From NCBI RefSeq assembly GCF_002067135.1, contig NZ_CP020105.1, forward strand, positions 4,526,001 through 4,590,000: a stretch of 64,000 bases of DNA, in the 5' to 3' direction. Below the pieces are notes generated by a model that was not told the origin of the DNA, searched no databases, and saw only the letters and a program-made list of their open reading frames with translations. The stretch is from Spirosoma rigui. GTDB lineage: Bacteria > Bacteroidota > Bacteroidia > Cytophagales > Spirosomataceae. Made by a program: the position numbers and the translations under genes. This document shows, one piece after another, positions 53,300 through 62,122 of the stretch (position 1 is its first letter; each line of letters starts with the position of its first letter).

Positions 53300-53578
53300 A
53301 TGCATACGTACCTACGCCCCGGCCTCCAGATTCTCGTGTCGAGCCTGTTCATCGCCATTGTTTACAACCACTTCATCCGCGACCTGAATCCCTTCCTGAG
53401 CCTCGTGTTCAGCAGCCTGCTGGGCCTGGGCGTTGGGGCGCAGCTGATCGTTCTCCGAAAATTCGACCTGGTCTACAGTATCGTTTTCCTGCTCTGCCTG
53501 ATCACGCTGACCGCTGTGCTGATGCACTACGACAACGAGATCTTTAACGGCCCCGCCCGCTACTACGGCCACAACTAG
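53300..53578 (+). CDS. Small membrane protein (92 aa)
   Basis: The start at 53300 (MHTYLRPGLQILVSS) follows AAAAAAACA. The protein has three hydrophobic stretches (ILVSSLFIAIVYNHF; LSLVFSSLLGLGVGAQLIVL; LVYSIVFLLCLITLTAVLM). No family is recognised. Its stop shares the four bases CTAG with the stop of the convergent PAP2 gene. An upstream in-frame ATG at 53234 adds unlikely residues. Confidence 0.55.
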   Translation: MHTYLRPGLQILVSSLFIAIVYNHFIRDLNPFLSLVFSSLLGLGVGAQLIVLRKFDLVYSIVFLLCLITLTAVLMHYDNEIFNGPARYYGHN

Positions 53579-54414
53579 AGGGTAACCAGCAGGCTGGCAC
53601 CCGTAACGGTCGGGATCACGTTGACCGAATACGCCCGGCTGGCTTTGATTGCCGGATAGAGTCGCAACACACTTTCGGCGCAGGCAATGCCCAGGGCCGA
53701 CCCCAGCAGGACATCAGACAGCCAGTGCGCCCCCACATACACCCGAGAGCCCCCGGTGATGACAGGCAGGGCGTAAAAAACCACTTTCAACGGTACCGAC
53801 TTCACCTGTCGGGCCAGTATCCAGGAGGTCGCGACCGAAAGCATGGTATGGCCGGATGGAAACGAGTGGTAATCCGAATTATTCGACAGGGGATCGAAAT
53901 ACAGATTGCCGCGCCCGGCACCGGGACGGGCGCGGCCGGCCAATTCCTTGGCGGCCGTTTGTACCAGCCCCGATGTCGTTACCGAGGCAATAACCATCAG
54001 ACCCGTATCGCGCAGCCACTCGTTTCTGGTTGCTACGCCACTCGCCCACAGTGCGATCATGACGGGGTAGTTGGTCGTGGGTTTTCCCAGGAAATAGCCT
54101 ACCCGTTCCAGCCTGTCCAGCCCGGGGGTATGGTTGCGTTGCAGGTAGGCCGACAGGTGTTCATCGACCAGCAGGGCCGATGCCGATATAGCCAGCGCAC
54201 CCCCCAGTCTCAGGAAATCTTTCTTTTGCCAGTGCAGGGGCTGGGCGTAGGTCAGCAGTATCGTTTTGCCGGTATGTTCCCCGTCCCGGGCGATGCTTTT
54301 CAGGAAAGGGGTCTGAACAACGGGTAACGGGGCCACTACCGCCGTATCCTGCGCCAGCAGGTGGCGGGATGTGGGCAGCAACAGGGCTATCAGGAGTAAG
54401 TGTTTGAGCGACAT
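53575..54414 (-). CDS. PAP2-type phosphatase
   Basis: This 279-residue protein has a signal peptide-like N-terminus (LLLIALLLPTSRHLLAQ). All three PAP2 motifs are present: KELAGRARP (Lys156-Pro164), FPSGHT (186-189 core) and SRVYVGAHWLSD (Ser223, His230, Asp234). PAP2 enzymes remove phosphate from lipid phosphates such as undecaprenyl pyrophosphate or phosphatidate. It lies 57 bases downstream of the HD-Pycsar-effector gene, in the same direction, so it may be the last gene of that operon. Confidence 0.9.
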   Translation of the reverse strand: MSLKHLLLIALLLPTSRHLLAQDTAVVAPLPVVQTPFLKSIARDGEHTGKTILLTYAQPLHWQKKDFLRLGGALAISASALLVDEHLSAYLQRNHTPGLDRLERVGYFLGKPTTNYPVMIALWASGVATRNEWLRDTGLMVIASVTTSGLVQTAAKELAGRARPGAGRGNLYFDPLSNNSDYHSFPSGHTMLSVATSWILARQVKSVPLKVVFYALPVITGGSRVYVGAHWLSDVLLGSALGIACAESVLRLYPAIKASRAYSVNVIPTVTGASLLVTL

Positions 54415-54471
54415 GCTGGTTTTGTGTAAGGTGCTGCTGTACGAAATGGGGTGTAACGCCGTTGGGCGAGG

Positions 54472-55686
54472 TTACTTGTCGAAGGCCAGAAAAACGATCA
54501 GAAAAGCGAGTACCGACGTGACGAAGCCTACCATGAAGATGTTGTAGGTGACCCGCAACAGCTTGTACTTTTTGGCCAGCACGAGTCCCAGATAGTAGAT
54601 GTCGCGGGTCATGGTGCCGTACAGGTAGCCGCTATCCTTCATCAGCTCCTGGATACCCCACTCAAACTCACCCAGACTCATCCGGTGAAAATTGCCGAAA
54701 AACAGCAGGTTCCCTTTCTTCTGCTGAATGTCTTCGTGGTTGAATGTTCCCTGGGTAATGTTAGGCCGGGTGGCCAGAATGGCGAAGATGATGGTCAGCA
54801 TGGACGTGGTCAGAAACAGGGCCGTTGGCAGCATGAGCGCCGGGTTTTCTTCGATCCGTCGCGGCAGGATCGACACGAGCACCGACACCATGATTGAGTT
54901 GACCGAGATCATAATATTGGCTTTGCTGTCGGCAATCTCGCTCAGCCGCAGGTGGTTGGTCGAAGTAGTCCGGAACATGGTTTCCACCCCGCGATCCGAT
55001 TTGCTGTCCTTGCCTTTTTTGGGATCACCGGGGGCGCTGTCCGCCAGAACCGGCGGGCGGGCCGACGTACCCGGTACGTCTGGTGCTTCCTTCTCCGCTT
55101 TTTTCGCCAGCAACCGGTTCAGGTTGTCGGCCTGACTCTGGCTGAGCAGTGTCCGGGCAAAATCGGTGAAATAGTGGTGGGTTTCGAGCAGGTCGATGTT
55201 CTGCTGCCGCCAGTCGCGGCCCGAAATAGGGGCTCCCGTCAGGGCTTCCTGCTCGCTCCGCAGCCGTTTTTGTTTGCGGTTGTAGTCGGTGCTGCCCAGG
55301 TGGAACAGGTCGGCATCGCACAGGATTTCTTCGAGTCGGTTTTTGGGCGACTGTGGCATACGGGTCGCCCGGATGGCGTGTTTTACCTGCTTTATCAGCG
55401 CAGCCGGCAGGCCCAGCGATTTCAGGAAACCGGTTGCTAGCTCGACACTATGCGCTTCGTGCTCACCGGGTGAGTCTGCCAGGTAACCCAGGTCATGAAA
55501 CCAGGCCGCAGCCATCACGGCCAGGTAGTCGCTTTCGGGAAGCTGGTAGTGCCGGGCCAGCTGGTCTGTGGCCCGGACAACGTCCTGCGTATGATCCAGG
55601 TTGTGAAAGGTAAGCTCGGGCCGGGCGTATGTAGCAAAATAGTGCCGGACATGGTCTTCAATCTGCAGTAAAGGAGTGGTGGTCAT
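54472..55686 (-). CDS. HD-domain protein fused to a Pycsar-effector-type transmembrane domain
   Basis: This 404-residue protein starts at 55686 (MTTTPLLQIEDHVRHY); the longer ATG start at 55854 overlaps the upstream gene. Residues about 20-190 form an HD phosphohydrolase-like domain with FHNLDH (His28, His32), WFHDLGYL (His64-Asp65) and CDADLFHLG. After a charged linker (195-235), residues about 236-404 match the Pycsar system effector (PycTM) pattern: TTSTNHLRLSEIADSKANIM, membrane segments near 258-275 and 286-305, then 383-401. In Pycsar defence, such membrane proteins respond to cyclic pyrimidine nucleotides and disrupt the membrane. No cyclase is encoded in this window, so an ordinary HD signalling role is equally possible. 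Confidence 0.85.
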   Translation of the reverse strand: MTTTPLLQIEDHVRHYFATYARPELTFHNLDHTQDVVRATDQLARHYQLPESDYLAVMAAAWFHDLGYLADSPGEHEAHSVELATGFLKSLGLPAALIKQVKHAIRATRMPQSPKNRLEEILCDADLFHLGSTDYNRKQKRLRSEQEALTGAPISGRDWRQQNIDLLETHHYFTDFARTLLSQSQADNLNRLLAKKAEKEAPDVPGTSARPPVLADSAPGDPKKGKDSKSDRGVETMFRTTSTNHLRLSEIADSKANIMISVNSIMVSVLVSILPRRIEENPALMLPTALFLTTSMLTIIFAILATRPNITQGTFNHEDIQQKKGNLLFFGNFHRMSLGEFEWGIQELMKDSGYLYGTMTRDIYYLGLVLAKKYKLLRVTYNIFMVGFVTSVLAFLIVFLAFDK

Positions 55687-55703
55687 GGTCGATGCTAAAA
55701 ATG

Positions 55704-58700
55704 TCAAAATCGAAAACCCAACGATACGTACGGCAGCACCCCTTCGGGCGAGAACCCCGCCGTGGCAGTCACGACGAGCAGGCTGGCGGGGGTAATGTAC
55801 AGGCCTGCCCCGTAGCCGTCGTGCCAGGTTCGGGAGTTTTCGCCCCGGAGCCACACGCGGCCCAGATCGTTGAAGGCGAGAAGCCCCACACTACCTGGAA
55901 AGAGGAACGACTGAAAATCGAGCAGTTTAAGCCGGGCTTCGAGGGTATGATAGACCAGGTGATTCCCGGCGAAGCGGTAAGTGCGGTAGCCACGCAGGTT
56001 ATCCTGACCGCCCAGGTACAGCAGTTGGTAAAAGGCCGGACTGCCGTTGGTGATACCGCCACCCAGGCGGTTCACCAGCACGAAACGGGCGGTCGGGCTG
56101 AACCGGGTGTAGATGACGAGGTCGGATCGAAGCTGGGAGAAGTGGTTCCGCTGCTCACTGAAGCCCTGTAGCCCCAGCCATGTGGTGTTCCAGTAGATAC
56201 CCTGCGATGGCTGTACAGGTCGGTTCCTTGTGTCGATCTGAATACCCGCCTGCAGTCCGCCGTAGCTATCCCGCCGTCTGAACGCAGCGGGATCGGTCAG
56301 CTGGGCCAGGTAGTCGTTGATGAACCGTTGGCGGTTGTCGTCCTCATCCAGCGCAAAATGCTGAAACACCGGCCCGATGGACCCTTCCACGTGCGGCCCC
56401 AGCGTCCGTTTGAGGAGCGCCGATACGGTGACCAGGTCATAGCGGGTGCGGTAGTAGCGGATCCGCCGGCTCCGGTCGTAGCTGGTTTCGTTGCCCGGCC
56501 CGAAAAAATTGGATACGTTGTCGGGCGCTTTGGAAAACGCGCTGATCCACAGGTCGTTCTTCCCGATGAGGTCGGTAAAAATCCCGTCGTATTTGATCGA
56601 CATCGCTTCGGTGGCCAAAGCGCGGGTCAGGAGCAGCCGGTTCATGGCCGCAAAGGGTTGCTTCCGGAAACCCTGCATCGTCCACTGGACACCCGCCCCC
56701 AGCAAAATACCATCGTCCAGGTTGTACCCGGCGGTGGCCAGCGGAGCCACGCGGTTGTACTTGAAAGCATGCGGATCGTACTGGTTAACGGCCTTGTCGG
56801 TCGACAGGCGGAGCTGCGCCTGCCGGTGGCCGGGTAATTCATTGGCTTCGGTGCTCAGGTCGTAGATGATGGGCTTGCGGGGGGTACCCTCAACCGTGAA
56901 AACGTCGGCCCCTTTGCCACCAATGAGCCGAACAACGATACGGGCCGATTCGGGACGGCCCCGTACCACAAACTGGTCGTCACCCTTTTGGCCGTAGAGC
57001 CGGACTTCGCGGGTTACCGATGCGTCGAAAACGCGTTTGTAGAGCCGCTGCGCCAGCGTACCGTCCCGGGCGATCTTGTACACCGACACCACCAGGTGAT
57101 CGTCGTCCAGGTGTTCGACCAGAAACCGTTCGGTTTTGTCGGAGCCGGGAATATCCACCGTCTGAGCAATGAATCGGTAATAGTCCAGACCTTTTTCCAG
57201 CAGCCAGCCCCGCCGGATTTTGAGCGTTTCGAGCAGTTTTTGTCCCGACTGCTGCCGGATGGTATCCGGTAGCCGACCCATCGCGCGTTCCAGCACCTCA
57301 TCGGTCAGCGAGTCGCGCAGGGTGGTAATTTCACGAATCCAGTCCTGACTATCGAGTTCATTCAGGAACATCCGGTCCACGTAGCGACCGTTGAACATAA
57401 ACCCGTTGACGTTGGCGAGCCGGTCAGTAAATCCCTGAAACTTGGGCTGCAGCCACGGCAGCGCGGCAATGGCCGGCAGCAGGCCGTTTGTGCGAAAAAA
57501 CACCTGATCGCGGTCGCGCGGGATGGGGTAATACAACTTGCCGGTGGCGGTTTTGCGACTCCCCCACCGCCATTGATCTTCGTGCCTGTCCCAGTCGCCA
57601 ATGAACAGATCGAGCATCCGGGCCCGCAGCAACGCCCGCTGGTCGGTCTGGTTATCGTTGTCCTTTTCCAGCGCGTCAATGACTTTTTCAGTACTGATCG
57701 ATTTACCATCGCCCGGACTACGTTCTTCGAACAAGCAAACCGTATTGCCGAAGTCGGCCCGATAGATGCCCAGCGCCGGATCGTCGGGAACGTAAACCAG
57801 CTGCGGATTGGCGTGGGGTACGCCAGCGGCTTCGGCCAGTACGGGAACGGCCAGGGGAGCAAACGGGTAGCCCGCTGAAATCTCATCCTGCAACACCGCT
57901 TTGGCGATGGTTTCGCGCAGGACCACCGGCAGGGCGTTGGCCGGGTCTTTCTGAATACTGCGCAAAACCCACTCCCGCCCGCTGGTGTCGGCCAGGCGCA
58001 GCGACTTTGTTTGCTGGCCCCCGCCCCGCTGCAGTATGGAAAAGCCGCCCCGGGTACGGGTCAGGTCGAAGACGGGGAGCGTAACGGGAGTAGCCCAGTC
58101 GGTTCGGTAGTTACTACCGAGCAGCAGCCGCTGCACCCGCCCCGCGCTGTCGTAGGCGGGCACGATGGCAACGCGCACCCGGTCGGGCCAGAGCGGTGGT
58201 TCGCTACGGCTCTGTTTCACGTCGACCGGGGCGGGCACGGTAAACAGACGGGTGGTGTAGACCTGGGTGGCGGCAGCGGCTTCGTCGACGGTAAAGTAGG
58301 TGGCGGTTACGGTGCCGTCCAGCCGTTCGTCCAGCACGACATACCCCCAGGCTCCGCTCACGAAGCGGGCCAGCTTCCCGTTTTTCACCCGTTCCCGGTT
58401 GATACCCGACCCACTGACAATGTAATTTCTCGGTCCGTCGACGATATGCTGCAGCGCATGGTCGTGCCCCGACACGAACACTACGTTTGGCGCAGCGGAG
58501 ACGGCCGTTTCCATGGCCTTCACCATGTGCCTGTAGGTGGGGTTGGGCAGGTCCTGAATGTTGCCGAACACCCCCCGAATAAGCGGGTACAGTGAGCCAA
58601 TGACCGGCAGCGGTACGTACAGTTTCGCCGAGAAGTCCGTCAGCGGGAAGAGGTGCTGCTTCAGCGTGTAGTAGCCGCCGTGAATACCGTAGCTCCGAAA

Positions 58701-59399
58701 CGGGTGGTGGGTAGCCAGAATGATTCCTTTGTCTTTGTTGCGATACGTAATGTCCACCAGCCGGGTAATGAGTTCGTCTTCGCTCTGGCAGGCGCAGTCT
58801 GAACTGCCCGCGCCGGTAGCCGCATGACCGGGTTTTACGTAGGGGTGCAGCCACCACTGGCTATCGACAATGACCAGCACCAGCCTGTCGCTCAGGTGAA
58901 TTTCCTCCGGACCGGGGCAACCGCCAGCGGGCAGCAGCCGGACATTGGGAGCCCGGAGGCTGTCGAGCCACTGGCCCTGCCGCCGGATACGTTCCCAGCC
59001 ATCCGGACGCCCTTTTCCCCAGTCGTGGTTCCCCGGAATGAACAGCACCTGCGACGCGCGGGAAGCCAATCCAGGCCGGGCCAATCCAGGCCCGGCCTGA
59101 TACCGCAGGATAGCCGTCAGCGAATCGTAGTCCTGGCTGGTTTCGTCCGACAGCCCATGGGGATATACGTTATCGCCCAAGTAGAGGAGCGTTGTGCGCG
59201 GATTGTTGCCATCATGGCGGGCCCGTACCGCATCGACCACCGGGTTTTTCCCCTGACGCAGCCGACCGGCATCACCAATCAGGATAAGACGGTGGCGAAC
59301 CGAGTCACCCGGTACCGCCTGGCCCTGCGCACCGGAGATCAGCAGCAGGCTACCCACCAGCCACGCCAGCCAATAACCTGTTTTATTGGGTCGTCTCAT
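55704..59399 (-). CDS. Metallophosphoesterase / kinase-like / Omp85-type barrel fusion
   Basis: This 1231-residue protein has a signal peptide (about 1-27). Its N-terminal metallophosphoesterase (about 35-370) has IGDAGR (Asp43), LYLGDNVYP, FIPGNHDWG, ATHHPFRSYG and VSGHDHALQ. The middle (about 440-660) has EWVLRSIQKDP, FIGDWDRHEDQWRW (Asp604-Arg605-His606) and PIPRDRDQVFF, which recall kinase-like folds with a DRH motif. This is inference. The C-terminal ~400 residues form an outer-membrane barrel with LGGQDNLRGYR, as in Omp85/BamA, and end YVSLGFRF. The protein is likely anchored in the outer membrane, its enzyme domains facing the periplasm. Its start overlaps the GAF gene stop by 4 bases and it ends 17 bases before the HD gene. 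Confidence 0.85.
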   Translation of the reverse strand: MRRPNKTGYWLAWLVGSLLLISGAQGQAVPGDSVRHRLILIGDAGRLRQGKNPVVDAVRARHDGNNPRTTLLYLGDNVYPHGLSDETSQDYDSLTAILRYQAGPGLARPGLASRASQVLFIPGNHDWGKGRPDGWERIRRQGQWLDSLRAPNVRLLPAGGCPGPEEIHLSDRLVLVIVDSQWWLHPYVKPGHAATGAGSSDCACQSEDELITRLVDITYRNKDKGIILATHHPFRSYGIHGGYYTLKQHLFPLTDFSAKLYVPLPVIGSLYPLIRGVFGNIQDLPNPTYRHMVKAMETAVSAAPNVVFVSGHDHALQHIVDGPRNYIVSGSGINRERVKNGKLARFVSGAWGYVVLDERLDGTVTATYFTVDEAAAATQVYTTRLFTVPAPVDVKQSRSEPPLWPDRVRVAIVPAYDSAGRVQRLLLGSNYRTDWATPVTLPVFDLTRTRGGFSILQRGGGQQTKSLRLADTSGREWVLRSIQKDPANALPVVLRETIAKAVLQDEISAGYPFAPLAVPVLAEAAGVPHANPQLVYVPDDPALGIYRADFGNTVCLFEERSPGDGKSISTEKVIDALEKDNDNQTDQRALLRARMLDLFIGDWDRHEDQWRWGSRKTATGKLYYPIPRDRDQVFFRTNGLLPAIAALPWLQPKFQGFTDRLANVNGFMFNGRYVDRMFLNELDSQDWIREITTLRDSLTDEVLERAMGRLPDTIRQQSGQKLLETLKIRRGWLLEKGLDYYRFIAQTVDIPGSDKTERFLVEHLDDDHLVVSVYKIARDGTLAQRLYKRVFDASVTREVRLYGQKGDDQFVVRGRPESARIVVRLIGGKGADVFTVEGTPRKPIIYDLSTEANELPGHRQAQLRLSTDKAVNQYDPHAFKYNRVAPLATAGYNLDDGILLGAGVQWTMQGFRKQPFAAMNRLLLTRALATEAMSIKYDGIFTDLIGKNDLWISAFSKAPDNVSNFFGPGNETSYDRSRRIRYYRTRYDLVTVSALLKRTLGPHVEGSIGPVFQHFALDEDDNRQRFINDYLAQLTDPAAFRRRDSYGGLQAGIQIDTRNRPVQPSQGIYWNTTWLGLQGFSEQRNHFSQLRSDLVIYTRFSPTARFVLVNRLGGGITNGSPAFYQLLYLGGQDNLRGYRTYRFAGNHLVYHTLEARLKLLDFQSFLFPGSVGLLAFNDLGRVWLRGENSRTWHDGYGAGLYITPASLLVVTATAGFSPEGVLPYVSLGFRF
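59065..59095. repeat. Tandem 15-16-bp repeat within the fusion gene
   Basis: GCCAATCCAGGCCGG (59065-59079) is followed at once by a second copy with one extra C (59080-59095). It encodes two PGLA-type units in the N-terminal enzyme domain (about residues 104-112). Slippage could change the number of copies and shift the frame. Confidence 0.6.
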
Positions 59400-61744
59400 G
59401 CGTGCGCAGGTTCAGGGTAGCGAATGTGCATACGCAGCGCTTTGAGGTGAACACCCCCCTGCATGGGCTCCAGGTCCAGGTACTCCAGCTGATCGTCAAT
59501 CTTCCCAACGGCCTGTAGCTGCTCGATATAGGGAAGATACCCCGCTACGTCCGATGCGTGACTGTACACGATGGCGATGGTATCGGGTTGGGTAAGTCGC
59601 TCCTGGCTCCCGTCGATATAGGCTTTGTCGATCCGTTTTTTCAGCACTTCATACCGGATGCTGTAGGAACCCTCAACGTCCAGCCGACGCTCGTCGTGCC
59701 GGAAACTGATATCGACGGCATGGCCGTGGGCCAGCATGAGCTGGGTCGTCTGCAGGGGCAATGGCAGGCTGGGTAGTAGTTTATGGGTGAGGTTCGCCAG
59801 TTCCACCATCGACTGCAGTTGCCAGTAGAACAGCCGCTGGATGAGCGCGGGCTCGAACGGAACCTGGGGCGCAATCGACTGACCGACGTAGATCGTGTAT
59901 TCCGTTCCATCGGTGCGGTAGCGTTCAAAATAGTGCGGGTAGATCTTCTGCAGTTGCTTTTCCTCCGCGTCGATGTACTCATTGACGGTGGCGTTGAGCC
60001 AGTCCATGCTGCGCTCGTACCGCTTCACCGCCTGGTTGAACAAACCCGTGGTGGGGTCTACCCGCGCGAAGTAGTGCCCAATGGCAACCTGTAGTGACGG
60101 ATGGCTCGCTTCGAGTTGCCGGAAATACGGGTTCACCTCGCGGTCGAGAAACAGGGTGATCTCCTGCTCATCTTCGGGCAGCAGTTCCGCCAGCAGCCGG
60201 TGCTGACACTGGTAACTACCCGCCCGAAGCTGGTCGGGCCGCTCGGTATCCGCCGGAAAGTCGGGACTTCTGAGCAGTTGCTCAACGGCGGTCAGCTGGG
60301 TAGTCAGGTCGAGCTGGGTAGCTTTATGCCGCTCCACCGACGAGTTCCGGATATCGACTGCCCCGTAGAGCGGAAACACCTGCGGAAACCGGACGGGGAT
60401 CGTATCGCTCCCGCCAAACTCCGTTTGCCCCCGGCGCAGGTGCTGCCAGGCCGCTTCGTAAAACTTCCACTCGACGGCGGGCTGTAAAGACGTAAATTTT
60501 TTCCGGATAAGCTGTTCGATTGATGATTGAAACTGGTTGAGCTGGTACCGCAGCAGCTCCTGAATGAGCGGGACCGTCTGTTCGATTCGGGTGAGGACGG
60601 CCTCGCTGAAAGCGTTGCCCCGTGGACTGCCCATTTCCAGGAGCCCCAGCACCTCCCCCGCCACCGAAATTGGGTACAGCAGAAAACTACGGTAGCCCTG
60701 CTGGTAAAGCATCTCTCGCTTCACCGGCGGCAGACCCTCCAGATCCGGGAAGACATGGGGCACCGGATTGCTGAACAGGCGCGTGATCAGCTCCTGTGCT
60801 TTGTCGTCGGCAAAGGCATCCGGGTCCGTGCCAACGTGCCGCATAAATAAGCTGCGGGTCCGGCTGTCGGGATGGGCTACGAACCGCCCGTTCACCCGGG
60901 GCACCGCCACAATCCCGATCTGGAGATTGGGCTGTCCGCACAGGTTCCGCAGCGCCGTCTCGAAGCGGTGGTAAATAATGGGTTCCGTGTCGGAGTGGAG
61001 GTGCGCAAATACATCCCGCAATTGCTGGATGGTTTCGGCTTCTGTAACATCTTCGAGTTGAAAAAACGAAAACCCTTCGAACCGGAACGCGTCGACCGGC
61101 AAGGGGGCTACCCCGTCGGGCAGGGGTGTTCCCTGGCTGGCGAACTCAACCCAGGCCGGTTCCAGCGGTGGCAGAACCCCGTCGAGCCGGGGTTCCATGA
61201 ACGAGGCATTAATATCCAGCCGGTAGTACTTCACCAGCCCCTTCTCTTTGTACTGAAACTGAAACGACGGACGGACCGCGTCGTTGATGCGGATGTCGTA
61301 GTATTTATCGAGGATAAGGCGGTAAGCAAAGCGTTGCCGTTGCTGCACGCTGATTTGGTTCGGCAGGTCGATGAGAAAGTCGGGGGCCTGCGTGAACAGC
61401 TGTTCGAATGCCTCCGAGTAATGAAACATGTGGAGCGGAACCGGCGTGCCGAAAGCGTACGGGAGTTGCCGTTTCGTGTGGTCCAGCGGCAGCACGGCCA
61501 CCGTAGCCAACTGAAAGAGTTTCTTCAGCGCCACCTGGTCAATCGACGACGCCTGGGGCTCATCCAGCACCGGGGTCGCGCTGAACTGATCGATGAGGTA
61601 ATCATACAACGTCCGCAACCCACTGTCTGGTAAACAGGCACGTCGCTGCGCCTTCAGAAATGCAACAAACGGGCGAAACGACAATTGAAACCGGAGGTTC
61701 ATGTCACCGCTCCGCGGAAGGGTAAAAACTGTTTCCATAGCCAT
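59396..61744 (-). CDS. GAF-domain-containing cytoplasmic protein
   Basis: This 782-residue protein has no signal peptide or membrane segment. A GAF-like domain lies near 255-400 (QIGIVAVPRVNGRFVA; GYRSFLLYPISVAGEVLGLLEMG). The N-terminal 250 residues and C-terminal 380 residues are not recognised; the C-terminal part is helical (RSMDWLNATVNEYIDAEEKQ). GAF domains bind small ligands such as cyclic nucleotides or tetrapyrroles; none can be named here. It overlaps the fusion gene start by 4 bases, so translation of the two is coupled. Two ATGs six bases apart could start it. Confidence 0.8.
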   Translation of the reverse strand: MAMETVFTLPRSGDMNLRFQLSFRPFVAFLKAQRRACLPDSGLRTLYDYLIDQFSATPVLDEPQASSIDQVALKKLFQLATVAVLPLDHTKRQLPYAFGTPVPLHMFHYSEAFEQLFTQAPDFLIDLPNQISVQQRQRFAYRLILDKYYDIRINDAVRPSFQFQYKEKGLVKYYRLDINASFMEPRLDGVLPPLEPAWVEFASQGTPLPDGVAPLPVDAFRFEGFSFFQLEDVTEAETIQQLRDVFAHLHSDTEPIIYHRFETALRNLCGQPNLQIGIVAVPRVNGRFVAHPDSRTRSLFMRHVGTDPDAFADDKAQELITRLFSNPVPHVFPDLEGLPPVKREMLYQQGYRSFLLYPISVAGEVLGLLEMGSPRGNAFSEAVLTRIEQTVPLIQELLRYQLNQFQSSIEQLIRKKFTSLQPAVEWKFYEAAWQHLRRGQTEFGGSDTIPVRFPQVFPLYGAVDIRNSSVERHKATQLDLTTQLTAVEQLLRSPDFPADTERPDQLRAGSYQCQHRLLAELLPEDEQEITLFLDREVNPYFRQLEASHPSLQVAIGHYFARVDPTTGLFNQAVKRYERSMDWLNATVNEYIDAEEKQLQKIYPHYFERYRTDGTEYTIYVGQSIAPQVPFEPALIQRLFYWQLQSMVELANLTHKLLPSLPLPLQTTQLMLAHGHAVDISFRHDERRLDVEGSYSIRYEVLKKRIDKAYIDGSQERLTQPDTIAIVYSHASDVAGYLPYIEQLQAVGKIDDQLEYLDLEPMQGGVHLKALRMHIRYPEPAHA

Positions 61745-62122
61745 TGAAAAATAAAGCCAACAGCCCGGACCATGCCTGCAGGGATTAATCCGAATGGCAT
61801 CACCAGGGATCTTGTAGAGGGGGAACCAAAGTTTTAATCAAATGATTTAAACAATCGATTAAATTTTTACCTCAACCTGGACCAGCTTATCCGACCAGGT
61901 CTATATAGCTATTTACTACACCCGCAATCCGGCCATACCCCACGACCGGACTCCTCTTTATCAGTGCCTGCCGGGGCGGGTTTTCCGAGACACTCAATGC
62001 GGTCGGACCCGCCGGCAAAGATCAGCAATTACCCTGATTATCATCAGCTTCCGCTTTCATCACGGCGCTACTTTTACCCGGCAGCGTATCCTGCCTTTCT
62101 CACACCAACCACCCGATCTATC
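61745..62122. other. Gene-free divergent region upstream of the GAF operon and repeat protein
   Basis: This 378-base region has an AT-rich core at about 61832-61870 with short inverted repeats (AATCAAATGATT, AATCGATT) that could be operators. The plus-strand TAAATTTT (61860-61867) differs at one base from the -7 consensus. It must hold the promoters of both outward genes. No gene is seen. Confidence 0.45.

Noticed and set aside
53575..61744. A complete Pycsar defence system
   Set aside because: The effector-type membrane domain is present, but no cyclase gene lies in the window, and the neighbours are envelope and metabolic enzymes. Only an orphan effector-like protein can be claimed.
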